Source of the DNA: Neotabrizicola shimadae
GTDB lineage: Bacteria; Pseudomonadota; Alphaproteobacteria; Rhodobacterales; Rhodobacteraceae
Length of the DNA stretch: 64,000 nucleotides
Assembly (NCBI RefSeq): GCF_019623905.1
Contig: NZ_CP069370.1
Location: 1,240,001-1,304,000 of the forward strand
Reading direction: 5' to 3'
Shown here: positions 29,101 through 36,224 of the stretch, piece after piece
How positions within the stretch are numbered: position 1 is the stretch's first letter
Layout: every line of letters begins with the position of its first letter
Position numbers and translations under genes: made by a program
The notes under the pieces: generated by a model
The model's database searches: none
Told to the model about the DNA's origin: nothing
The model's input: only the letters and a program-made list of their open reading frames with translations

Positions 29101-29616
29101 GAAACGATCAGCAAGCTCCGCTCGGGCGAGATCGGCGGCCTGGCCACGGTCGATGACCAATGGGCGCCGCAGCTGAACCTGGGCGTGCCTGTCCTGATCC
29201 CCGACGCCTACGTGCCCGACCTCGACGTGCGCCTCGGCCTCTACCGCCGCCTCTCCTCGCTCTCCACCAAGGTGGAACTGGAAGGCTTCGCCGCCGAACT
29301 GATCGACCGCTTCGGCCCCTTGCCGAAAGAGGTGAACACACTTCTTCTCGTCGTGCGCATCAAGGCGATGTGCCGCCGCGCCGGCATCTCGCGGCTGGAT
29401 GCAGGGCCGCGTGGCGCCACAATCATGTTCCACAACGACAAGTTCGCCAACCCGGCGGGGCTGGTGGATTTCATCAAGGCCGAGGGACAGGCCGCCAAGA
29501 TCACCGGCAACAAGATCGTGCTGGCCCGCGACTGGAAGACGGAAGGCGACCGCATCAAGGGGGCTTATGCGATCGCCCGCGACCTTGCCGAGAAGGTGGT
29601 CAAGCCCAAGGGCTAG
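26167..29616 (+). CDS. mfd: transcription-repair coupling factor
   Basis: 1149 aa, full length. UvrB-like N-terminal region (1-about 340), RNA-polymerase-interacting CarD-like domain near 480-550 (LTPGDLVVHVEHGVGRYLGLETI), the translocase with Walker A GDVGFGKTEV, DEEQHFGV box, TLTATPIPRTLQLSL, and VESGLDIPTANTMIVHRAD, and the C-terminal TRCF domain. Mfd removes stalled RNA polymerase at lesions and recruits UvrA. Its TAG stop overlaps the stop of the convergent efflux gene (shared CTAG at 29613-29616). Confidence 0.97.
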   Translation: MATDRILLGGAPEGFDARLLARELAKGAAVIHVARDDKRMEAMRAALAVMAPSALVLDFPAWDCLPYDRMSPNPAIVARRMATLAALAQGAVRGEFILLTTLSAATQRLPAREVLRAASFSAGVGQRVDETALKGFLARMGFHPVATVAEPGDYAIRGGIIDLWPPGSRQPVRLDLFGDTLDGIRRFDAETQRTTEKLSAIDLSPMSEVILDEAGITRFRQNYRVEFGAAGTSDPLYEAVSAGRKHQGMEHWLPFFHDRLETLFDYLPDASVMLDDQIDAARLSRWEGIADSYDSRIEAMTQKGRIDTVYKPVAPGLLYLDDAGWDAAVSGHRVIRLSSLPQSPGPGVLDAGGRIGRSFAPERQQEKVSLFGALAAHVRELLEDRHVVIASWSEGARERLKGLLDDQGLAATKLVKDFRDVPEIGRGGLYLMVWALEAGFTAPGLAVISEQDVLGDRLVGRPKRRRKAENFLREADALTPGDLVVHVEHGVGRYLGLETITALGAPHECLALEYAESAKLYLPVENIELLSRYGHEEGLLDRLGGGAWQAKKAKLKERIREIADRLMRVAAERLLRQAPVLEPPHQMWEAFCARFPWPETDDQLSAISDVITDFEAGRPMDRLIVGDVGFGKTEVAMRAAFVAALSGMQVAVVCPTTLLARQHYRSFADRFRGFPVNVRQLSRFVGQKEANETRAGLAEGTVDICIGTHAILAKGVSFRNLGLLIVDEEQHFGVGHKERLKEMRSEVHVLTLTATPIPRTLQLSLTGVRDLSIIATPPVDRLAIRTYVSEFDSVTLREALLRERYRGGQSFFVVPRIADLPEIEDFLKSQVPEVSYVIAHGQMPAGELDEKMNAFYDGKFDVLLSTTIVESGLDIPTANTMIVHRADMFGLGQLYQIRGRVGRSKTRAYCYLTTKPRMALTPQATKRLRLLGSLDSLGAGFNLASHDLDLRGAGNLLGEEQSGHIKEVGYELYQQMLEETISKLRSGEIGGLATVDDQWAPQLNLGVPVLIPDAYVPDLDVRLGLYRRLSSLSTKVELEGFAAELIDRFGPLPKEVNTLLLVVRIKAMCRRAGISRLDAGPRGATIMFHNDKFANPAGLVDFIKAEGQAAKITGNKIVLARDWKTEGDRIKGAYAIARDLAEKVVKPKG

Positions 29617-30827
29617 ACCCGCTGGCCCATCCATTTGACCACGCCCCAGCCAAGCAGGCTGAACAGGGCCGTCGCCGCAATCAGAGGGACTGGCGTGCCG
29701 TTGAAGGCCAGCCCGACCGGCACCGCCAGCAAGGTCGAGGCCACCGTGGATATCGCCCCCATCAGCGAGGCCGCCATCCCGGCGACATGGCCCATCGGCT
29801 CCATCGCCAGCGCGTTCAGGTTGCCCATGGTCAGGCCCGTGGAAAAGAACGCGGCCACCAGCCAGGCGAAACAGGCCCAGAACGGCAGGCCGCCGGACCA
29901 AAGCCCCGCCATGGCCGCCCCGGCCAACAAGCCGGAAAACAGCGCCAGCGCCAGAAAGGACCGCCCGGCCACCCGCCTCATTCCAAGCGTCATCACCAGC
30001 CGGGCGTTCAGCGGGCCCGATCCTGCCGAGAACAGCGCGATCAGCGCGAACCACCACGGAAAGCTCTCGGCGCGGCCATAGGTCTCGCCAAAAAGCTGCT
30101 GCACCGAGGACAGGGTGGCGAACAGCGCCCCCATGACCAGCGTCATGCCAAGGATCGCCTTCAGGATCAGCGGGTGTGTCAGCACCTCGCGCGCATCCCG
30201 CCCCAACTGCCCAAGGCGGAGGGGGCGCCGCGCCGCCACCGGCAGCGTCTCGGGCTGGCGCCACTGCACCCAGCTGATGATCACCACGGCAAAGACCAGG
30301 AAGGCCAGGAAGATCGAGCGCCAGCCCCAGGCGTCAATGATCGCCGCCCCGGCCAGTGGCGCCGCCGCCGGCACCACCATGAAGACCATCATGGCAAAGC
30401 TCACGATCCGCGCCATGTCGCGCCCGGCGTAAAGGTCGCGCACCATGGCCAGCGACACCACGCGCGGCGCGGCGACGCCCAGGCCCATCACCACGCGCGC
30501 CGCCAGCACCGTCTCCAGCGTCGGCGCGACATAACCCACGGCCGCTGCCAGGCAGTACAGCACGGCGCCGCCCACGATCACCGGCTTGCGGCCAAGGGCA
30601 TCCGAAAGCGGCCCCATCACCAGCGTGCCCAGACCCATGCCAAAGACAAAGCTTGTCAGGATCAGCTGCGCCCGGTTCGGATCGGCCGGCGTCAGTTCGG
30701 TGGCAATCTCGGGCAGGGCGGGCAGCACTGCGTCAATCGAAAACGCCACGGTGGCAAACATCATCGCCATCAGGGCGATGAACTCCAGCGGGGCGCCGCG
30801 GGCGGGGGCTTCGGTCGTGCTGGCCAT
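29613..30827 (-). CDS. Bcr/CflA-type multidrug efflux MFS transporter
   Basis: 404 aa, twelve hydrophobic segments. Helix 1 FSIDAVLPALPEIATEL, loop 2-3 MGPLSDALGRKPVIVGG, helix 4 RVVSLAMVRDLYAGRDMARI. Same family as the protein at 11925-13124 but clearly diverged. It is the last gene of an apparent three-gene unit: ligase (32996) to FrnE-like protein (ATGA overlap) to this gene (4 bp gap), so it might export a product or analogue handled by these enzymes. Confidence 0.9.
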   Translation of the reverse strand: MASTTEAPARGAPLEFIALMAMMFATVAFSIDAVLPALPEIATELTPADPNRAQLILTSFVFGMGLGTLVMGPLSDALGRKPVIVGGAVLYCLAAAVGYVAPTLETVLAARVVMGLGVAAPRVVSLAMVRDLYAGRDMARIVSFAMMVFMVVPAAAPLAGAAIIDAWGWRSIFLAFLVFAVVIISWVQWRQPETLPVAARRPLRLGQLGRDAREVLTHPLILKAILGMTLVMGALFATLSSVQQLFGETYGRAESFPWWFALIALFSAGSGPLNARLVMTLGMRRVAGRSFLALALFSGLLAGAAMAGLWSGGLPFWACFAWLVAAFFSTGLTMGNLNALAMEPMGHVAGMAASLMGAISTVASTLLAVPVGLAFNGTPVPLIAATALFSLLGWGVVKWMGQRV

Positions 30828-30831
30828 CGGA

Positions 30832-31476
30832 TCAGCCCCGGCTTGCCGACTGGGCGACCAGGTCGTCGATCACCTGTTGCCACAGGTCATGGGGCTGCGC
30901 GCCCGAAACGACATGCCGGTCCGCGATCACGAAGGTCGGCACCGCCCGCACGCCACGCTGCCGCGCGTGATCCTCGCGCGCCAGGGTCTCGTCCACATCA
31001 GCATCCGAGGCCAGAAGCCGCACCACCGCCGCCCGGTCCATGCCGATGGCCGCGCCGATATCGGCCAGCACGGCAGGATTGCCGATGTCGCGCCCTTCGC
31101 GCCAATAGGCGCGAAACAGGGTTCCGACCGCCGCACTTTGCCGCCCCTCCAGCCCCGCCCAGTGGATCAGCCGGTGCGCGTCCAGCGTATTGGGAATGCG
31201 CTTTGGCACGTCCGGGTCAAGATCCACGCCAGCCTTGCGTGCCACCTCGCGCAGACGGTCATGCACGGCATCCACCTGCGCCTTGCCGCCGAACCGGGCC
31301 TCCAGCCAGCTGCGCTTGTCCACACCCTCGCGCGGCGTGTCGGGGTTCAACTGGAACGGATGCCATTCCACGGTGAAGGGATGACCCGGCCGAGCCTCCA
31401 GCGCCCGGTCCAGCCCGGCCTTGCCCACAAAGCACCACGGGCAGACCGGGTCGGCGAATACATCAAGACGAACCAT
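30832..31476 (-). CDS. DsbA-family oxidoreductase, FrnE-like
   Basis: 214 aa. VRLDVFADPVCPWCFVG holds the CPWC redox pair, followed by an inserted helical domain (SWLEARFGG, LDAHRLIHWA) and GVRAVPTFVIADRHVVSGAQ with the cis-Pro. This is the FrnE/polyketide-associated DsbA branch, cytosolic and without signal peptide; some act as 2-hydroxychromene-2-carboxylate-isomerase-like enzymes. The ATG overlaps the stop of the upstream ligase gene (ATGA), so the two are translationally coupled. Confidence 0.88.
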   Translation of the reverse strand: MVRLDVFADPVCPWCFVGKAGLDRALEARPGHPFTVEWHPFQLNPDTPREGVDKRSWLEARFGGKAQVDAVHDRLREVARKAGVDLDPDVPKRIPNTLDAHRLIHWAGLEGRQSAAVGTLFRAYWREGRDIGNPAVLADIGAAIGMDRAAVVRLLASDADVDETLAREDHARQRGVRAVPTFVIADRHVVSGAQPHDLWQQVIDDLVAQSASRG

Positions 31477-32996
31477 CACGGGCCTTTCGGGACAAGCGCG
31501 GCAAGCGCCTTGCGGTCCAGCTTGCCATTGGCGCCGCGCGGCAGTCGGTCCACCCTGACCCACATGCGCGGGACTTTCCAGCGCGCCAGATGCACAGAGA
31601 CCTGTGCATCCAGCGCCTCTGGCTCCAGCATCCTGTCGCTGACGCAAAAGGCGGCGATCACGGTGGCGCCCGAGGCCACGGGCACCTCGGCCACCGCCAC
31701 CTCGTGAACACCCGGCAGATGCGCCAGCGCCGCCTCGATCTCGGCCGGGGCTACCCGGAAACCACCCGCGTTCATCAGGTCGTCATTTCGCCCAAGCGTG
31801 GTCACGGCGCCGTCCGACGCCATCACGGCGCGGTCGCCGGTCACGAACCAGTCGCCCGCGAAACGGGACGCGGTGACGTCCGGCGCGCCCAGATAGCCCA
31901 GCATCAGGCCCGGATCATCCCGCGCCACCGCCAGAACGCCCTCGGACCCGCGCGGGACCGGCTGGCCACCCTCGCCCAGGACCGCGATGCAGCGCCCCGG
32001 TTGCGCGAAACCGGCGGCTCCGGGCGGGGCAGGGCGCGCATCGCAACCGGAGAGGTAGGTCGAGACCTCGGACATGCCAAGCGCCTCGTGCAGCGCGGTA
32101 CCGGTCGCTGCCTGCCAGGCCTCCCGCAGGCTGGGCGCCAGCTTTTCGCCGGCAGACAGGCCCCGCCTCAGCTTTGGCATTTCCGGCAGAGAACCGCGCA
32201 GCATCTGCCGATAGACGCCCGGCACCGCGGCGAACACCGTGGCGTCGAAGCGCTTCAGCAGCAGCGGCAGCGCCGCGGGCGCCGTGCCCGCCGCCGGAAC
32301 CAGCGCGGTCGCCCCTACCGTCCAGGGGTCCAAAAGCCCCGTGCCAAGCGTGTAGGTCCAGTTCAGTGCGCCGGCGTGCAGCACGCGGTCGGCGGCCTCG
32401 AACCCCTCCCACCCCGCCCGCATCATGCCGCGCGCCCAGATCGCGCGATGCGCATGGGCCACGGCCATCGGGTTGCCCGAAGTGCCCGACGTAAACACCA
32501 CATAGGCCAGCCGCTCCGGGTCCCCCATGTCCCAGGCGCAGGGCGCAAGGCGCTCCATCGCCAGCAGATCCGCCGCCGCCAACACCGGGCAGGGCAGAGG
32601 GGAGGGCAGGGCCACGCCCGCGCCCGCCACGATCAGGCGCGGCGCGATACGCCCGGCTAGCCGCGCGATCTCGGTCTCGGTCAGCTGCGCATTGGTCGGC
32701 ACCGGCACCAGCCCCGCGGCAATCGCGCCCAGGAAGGCCACCGGAAACGCCGTCTCGTTGCCAAGCCGCATCAGCACGCGGTCGCCGGGTTCCAGCCCCA
32801 TCGCCAGAAGCCCGGTCCCCGCGCCCCGCACCGCCGCGATCAGCCGCGCATAGCTCCACCGCTCCGCGCCCGAGGGCTTCAGGACCGCCAATGCCACCTT
32901 GTCCGGCTGCGCCCCGCCCGCCGCCAGCACATGGGCGGCCAGGTTGAAGGGGGCAGGACAGGAAGCAAATGGACGGCGGTCGTCGATCGAGAGCAT
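31476..32996 (-). CDS. AMP-dependent acyl/aryl-CoA ligase
   Basis: 506 aa. Adenylation motifs: VFTSGTSGNPMAVAHAH (P-loop), LHEALGMSEVSTYL, GDWFVTGDRAVMASDG, GRNDDLMNAGGFRVAPAEIE, and the C-terminal catalytic lysine in RGANGKLDRKAL. Sequence style is that of the benzoate-CoA ligase group, but the acid substrate cannot be fixed. The start at 32996 gives MLSIDDRRPFASCPAPFNLA. It heads the unit ligase-frnE-efflux and is divergent from an XRE-cupin regulator that may control it. Confidence 0.85.
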   Translation of the reverse strand: MLSIDDRRPFASCPAPFNLAAHVLAAGGAQPDKVALAVLKPSGAERWSYARLIAAVRGAGTGLLAMGLEPGDRVLMRLGNETAFPVAFLGAIAAGLVPVPTNAQLTETEIARLAGRIAPRLIVAGAGVALPSPLPCPVLAAADLLAMERLAPCAWDMGDPERLAYVVFTSGTSGNPMAVAHAHRAIWARGMMRAGWEGFEAADRVLHAGALNWTYTLGTGLLDPWTVGATALVPAAGTAPAALPLLLKRFDATVFAAVPGVYRQMLRGSLPEMPKLRRGLSAGEKLAPSLREAWQAATGTALHEALGMSEVSTYLSGCDARPAPPGAAGFAQPGRCIAVLGEGGQPVPRGSEGVLAVARDDPGLMLGYLGAPDVTASRFAGDWFVTGDRAVMASDGAVTTLGRNDDLMNAGGFRVAPAEIEAALAHLPGVHEVAVAEVPVASGATVIAAFCVSDRMLEPEALDAQVSVHLARWKVPRMWVRVDRLPRGANGKLDRKALAALVPKGP

Positions 32997-33024
32997 GGCA
33001 TCCGGTTGCGCGGGCTGGAAGACG

Positions 33025-33070
33025 CCGGGGGCACACCGCCGGCCCCCCGTGGGATATTTGAAGACAGGAA
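33025..33070 (+). repeat. hairpin-plus-tail repeat, copy b
   Basis: GGGGG (33027-33031) and CCCCC (from 33043) form a hairpin, followed by CCCCCCGTGGGATATTTG and AAGACAGGAA. It matches copy c closely. It lies in the divergent promoter region of the ligase and XRE-cupin genes, oriented towards the latter. Confidence 0.6.
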
Positions 33071-33135
33071 TCGGGACAAGTGACCGCACCACGGCGGCAG
33101 TTGCGCGCGGCCCGCGCAACCCCTATTCCCAAGCC

Positions 33136-33753
33136 ATGAGCGACCCGACCGCCATCATCCGCATCGCCCGCGAAAACGGCGGCGAAACCCGCGTGGAGCC
33201 CCTGAACCTGGGCGAACGCGTGCGCGAGTTGCGCAAGAGCCGGGGCTGGACGCTGGAACAGGCGGCCTCCCAGGCGGGGCTTGCGCGCTCCACCCTCTCG
33301 AAGATCGAGAACGGCCAGATGTCGCCCACCTACGAGGCGCTGAAGAAGCTGGCCGAGGGTCTTGCGATCTCGGTGCCCCAGCTTTTCACCCCGCCGTCGC
33401 GGGCGCAGGTGATGGGCCGCATGGCCACCACCAGGGCGGGCGAGGGCCAGCCGCACCTGACCACGACCTACGAGCACGAGCTCCTGGCCGGGGCGATGAA
33501 GTCGAAGAAGATGCTGCCCTACCGCACCCGCGTGCGGGCGCGGGCGCTGGAAGAGTTCGGCGGCTGGGTCCGCCACGACGGCGAAGAGTTCCTCCTGGTC
33601 CTGACCGGCATCGTGCGGCTTTACACCGAATTCTACGAACCCGTGGACCTGCGCCGCGGCGACAGCGCCTATTACGACGCCTCGATGGGCCACAACGTCA
33701 TCAGCCTGTCGGACGAGGACGCGACCATCCTGTGGGTCACGTCGCTCGCCTGA
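33136..33753 (+). CDS. XRE-family regulator with cupin domain
   Basis: 205 aa. Helix-turn-helix at about 26-80 (LGERVRELRKSRGWTLEQAASQAGLARSTLSKIENGQMSPTYE is the repressor-type fold) and a C-terminal cupin (about 125-205: WVRHDGEEFLLVLTGIVRLYTEFYEPVDLRRGDSAYYDASMGHNVISL). Such regulators bind small acids, amines or antibiotics through the cupin. It faces the ligase-frnE-efflux unit across 139 bp and is the obvious candidate to control it. Confidence 0.9.
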   Translation: MSDPTAIIRIARENGGETRVEPLNLGERVRELRKSRGWTLEQAASQAGLARSTLSKIENGQMSPTYEALKKLAEGLAISVPQLFTPPSRAQVMGRMATTRAGEGQPHLTTTYEHELLAGAMKSKKMLPYRTRVRARALEEFGGWVRHDGEEFLLVLTGIVRLYTEFYEPVDLRRGDSAYYDASMGHNVISLSDEDATILWVTSLA

Positions 33754-33762
33754 CCGCCTGCG

Positions 33763-33876
33763 TCACATCCAGTCCTGCACCGTGACGGCGGCGCCAGAGA
33801 TATCCTGGCCCACGCCGTTCACCGTGTTGCACCCTGCGAGGGCGGCGAAGATCGCCGCCACCTTGATCCATTTCAT
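33763..33876 (-). CDS. entericidin A/B-family small lipoprotein
   Basis: 37 aa: MKWIKVAAIFAALAGCNTV, then NGVGQDISGAAVTVQDWM. The lipobox LAGC (Cys16) and the short tail with VNGVGQDIS are the entericidin family signature. Entericidins are small membrane lipoproteins linked to envelope stress and, in E. coli, to programmed lysis; in alphaproteobacteria the role is unknown. AAGAGG lies seven bases before the ATG. It lies just after the solute-binding protein gene on the same strand (35 bp). Confidence 0.85.
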   Translation of the reverse strand: MKWIKVAAIFAALAGCNTVNGVGQDISGAAVTVQDWM

Positions 33877-33911
33877 GCTCTGCCTCTTCGGTCGTTGCCG
33901 CGTGTTCTTGT

Positions 33912-35729
33912 TCAGTCCTGGTACCACCAGACGTCCGGCTGGAACCCGATCCAGTCGCCGTAGAGCGGCAGCTTCTCGGGATAGTGCAACTCCTTGCGGT
34001 GCGCGATCCGGGATACGTCCGAATACCAGATGGGGATCACATATCGCCCGCTGGTCAGGATGCGGTCAAGCGCCTGGGTGGCCGCCACGAAATCCGCCGG
34101 GTCGGTCGAATTCAGCATCGTGGCGATCATCGCCTCGGCGGGTGGAGAGTTCATGCCCATCCAGTTGCGCGTGCCCGGCTCGGTCACGCCGGCCGATCCC
34201 CAGTACAGCGTTTGCTCGTTGCCGGGCGACAGCGACAAGGACCGCACGTAATGCGTCATGTCGAAGTCATAGGCGCTGGTGCGCTCCTTGTACTGGGCGC
34301 TGTCCACCGTGGTGACGGTGGCCGCGATCCCCAGCCGTTTCAGCGCCTCGACATAGATGCTGGCGACCGAGACCATCTCGTCCGCGCCGTTCACCAATAG
34401 GATGTCAAAGGTGAAGGGCTCTCCGGCCGCGTTCTTCAGCACGCCGTCCTGCACCGTCCAACCCGCCTCGGCCAGAAGGTCGGTCGCCGCGCGGATGTTC
34501 TTGCGGTTGGCCTCGCTGCCATCGCTCACCGGCAGGGCATAGCCCTCGATCGCGCCGGGCAGAAGCTGGTCCTTGTAGGGTTCCAGCAGCGCCAGGACCT
34601 TGCCCTCGGCGGGCTGGCCGGGGGTCATGCCCAGGAAGGAATTGCCGAAATAGGACGAAATCCGCGGGCTGATCCCGCCATTCAGCGTCTGGTTGATCAG
34701 TTCGAAGTTGAAGGCATCAATCAGCGCCTGGCGTACCCGCCAGTCCGCGAACATCGGCTTTCTCGTGTTGAACACCAGCCCCTCGATGCCCGAGGGCCGC
34801 TGATGCGGGATGACGGATTTCACCACATCGCCCGACTGCACCGCCGGGAAGTTGTAGTTCGTCTCCCATTTCGCCGGATTGGCCTCGCGGTAGCTGGTGA
34901 TGTCGCCGGCCTTGAACGCCTCGAACACGATCCCCGCATCGCCGAACCAGTCATACCGGATCTCGTCGAAGTTATAGAGCCCCTTGTTGAAGGCCAGGTC
35001 CTTGCCCCACCAGTCGGGGTCCTTGCGATAGGAAACGAACCGCCCCGGTTCCGCCTCGGCCACCACATAAGGCCCCGACCCGATGATCGGCTCCATCGAC
35101 GAGACGGTGAAATCCTTGCCCTCGAACTGCGCCTTCTTCAGGATCGGCCGCAGGCCAAGGATCAGCGGCAATTCGCGGTCCTCGGTGTTGAAGGTGAAGC
35201 GCACGCCGCGCTCGCCTACCTTCTCCGACTTGGAGATCTTCTTCCAGGCCGCGGCATAGCGCGGGTTGCCCTGGGTGCCGAGCGTCTCGAAACTCCAGAT
35301 CACGTCCTCGGGCGTCACGGGACTGCCGTCCGAAAAGGTCGCCCCCTCACGCAACGTGAATTCCACATAGGTTCGTGCGTCATCGGTATCGATTGATTCG
35401 GCCAGAAGCCCGTACAGCGTGAAGGGTTCGTCATAGGACCGGCCCATCAGCGTCTCGACCGTGTAGGCCGAGACGCCCGTCGCCGGGTTCCCCTTCACGA
35501 TGAAGGGGTTGAGGCTGTCGAAGGTGCCGTTCTCGCCAAACAGGATGCGACCGCCCTGCGGTGCCTCCGGATTGGCATAGGGCAGCGACACAAAATCGGG
35601 TGGAAGCGCAGGTTCGCCATACATAGCTATGCCATGCGACGGTTCGGCCCAGGCCGCCCCCGACAGAATCGCGGTGGCCAGCAACGATGCGACCACGCCC
35701 CGTCCGCGTGCGAAAAACTCCGGTGTCAT
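33912..35729 (-). CDS. extracellular solute-binding protein of a peptide-type ABC importer (family 5, YejA-like)
   Basis: 605 aa. A signal peptide ends near GAAWA (about 28). SBP-family-5 features: YTVETLMGRSYDEPFTLYGLLAES, YVEFTLREGATFSDGSPVTPEDVIWSFETL, VIPHQRPSGIEGLVFNTRKPMFADWRVRQALIDAFNFE, and the closing PEKLPLYGDWIGFQPDVWWYQD. The length and the last motif resemble YejA-type proteins for oligopeptides or microcin-like peptides. No permease or ATPase genes follow; an entericidin gene does. Upstream lies the candidate sRNA on the other strand. Confidence 0.88.
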   Translation of the reverse strand: MTPEFFARGRGVVASLLATAILSGAAWAEPSHGIAMYGEPALPPDFVSLPYANPEAPQGGRILFGENGTFDSLNPFIVKGNPATGVSAYTVETLMGRSYDEPFTLYGLLAESIDTDDARTYVEFTLREGATFSDGSPVTPEDVIWSFETLGTQGNPRYAAAWKKISKSEKVGERGVRFTFNTEDRELPLILGLRPILKKAQFEGKDFTVSSMEPIIGSGPYVVAEAEPGRFVSYRKDPDWWGKDLAFNKGLYNFDEIRYDWFGDAGIVFEAFKAGDITSYREANPAKWETNYNFPAVQSGDVVKSVIPHQRPSGIEGLVFNTRKPMFADWRVRQALIDAFNFELINQTLNGGISPRISSYFGNSFLGMTPGQPAEGKVLALLEPYKDQLLPGAIEGYALPVSDGSEANRKNIRAATDLLAEAGWTVQDGVLKNAAGEPFTFDILLVNGADEMVSVASIYVEALKRLGIAATVTTVDSAQYKERTSAYDFDMTHYVRSLSLSPGNEQTLYWGSAGVTEPGTRNWMGMNSPPAEAMIATMLNSTDPADFVAATQALDRILTSGRYVIPIWYSDVSRIAHRKELHYPEKLPLYGDWIGFQPDVWWYQD

Positions 35730-35808
35730 CGGCGCAACAATCCTCCGCTCGCCTTGTTTTCTTGATCGGCAGACTAGGCCGCAAGTCCATGGCTTTCAAA
35801 CTTTTATC

Positions 35809-35837
35809 TTGGCCTTTGCAAGTGAACGGGGTATACA
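35809..35837 (+). promoter_or_regulatory. sigma70-type promoter of candidate sRNA
   Basis: TTGGCC at 35809-35814 and TATACA at 35832-35837 with a 17-bp spacer. A transcript would start near 35844, directly before two stem-loops and a terminator. Confidence 0.55.
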
Positions 35838-35843
35838 GACTTC

Positions 35844-35918
35844 ACTGCTCGATAGGTTTCTTGCCTGTATGAAACCTGCCTCAACGACTTAACGCCGGCC
35901 TTGCGCCGGCGTTTTTTT
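35844..35918 (+). ncRNA. candidate small RNA of about 75 nt
   Basis: Begins seven bases after the -10. Hairpin 1: AGGTTTC (35854-35860) with GAAACCT (35871-35877), 10-nt loop. A single-stranded stretch CTCAACGACTT follows, then an intrinsic terminator at 35891-35918. No gene of this strand precedes it, since the SBP gene starts on the other strand, so the terminator does not belong to a known mRNA. A mini-frame ATG AAA CCT ... TAA of seven codons plus stop (35869-35892) lies inside; a leader peptide is possible but has no good ribosome site. I do not recognise an Rfam family. Confidence 0.55.
35891..35918 (+). terminator. intrinsic terminator
   Basis: Nine-base stem AACGCCGGC (35891-35899) with GCCGGCGTT (35905-35913), loop CTTGC, and a run of seven T (35912-35918). 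The strongest terminator in the window. Confidence 0.85.
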
Positions 35919-36224
35919 CATCCCGCATCACCCCTGACTGCCTGCGCTTTCGACGCAGGGCAAATCCGTCCTCGCATCGCGCCTACGGTCAATCCTGGGA
36001 ACACGTCAGAGTCGTCGCGCCCATGGAAACAGTCGCTGCCATGGCAATGCGGCGCGCGCAGGACGGGATTGTGGCGGAACCATGGCATGTCCGCACTTCC
36101 GATCCGGTGCCGTCGCTAAGTCCGGGTCAGCACGGGTGTTGCGGGTCCGGCGTCGTGTCACGCCTTGGCCTCGCCGTTGCCAATCAAGGCAAAGGGCGCC
36201 GCGCCGTCAGACCGGGGAGGGTGC
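35919..36224. other. 306-bp spacer after the candidate sRNA
   Basis: Lies between the candidate sRNA terminator and the end of the large RTX gene. I see no reading frame with family features, no tRNA and no clear hairpin terminator for the RTX gene. Confidence 0.5.
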
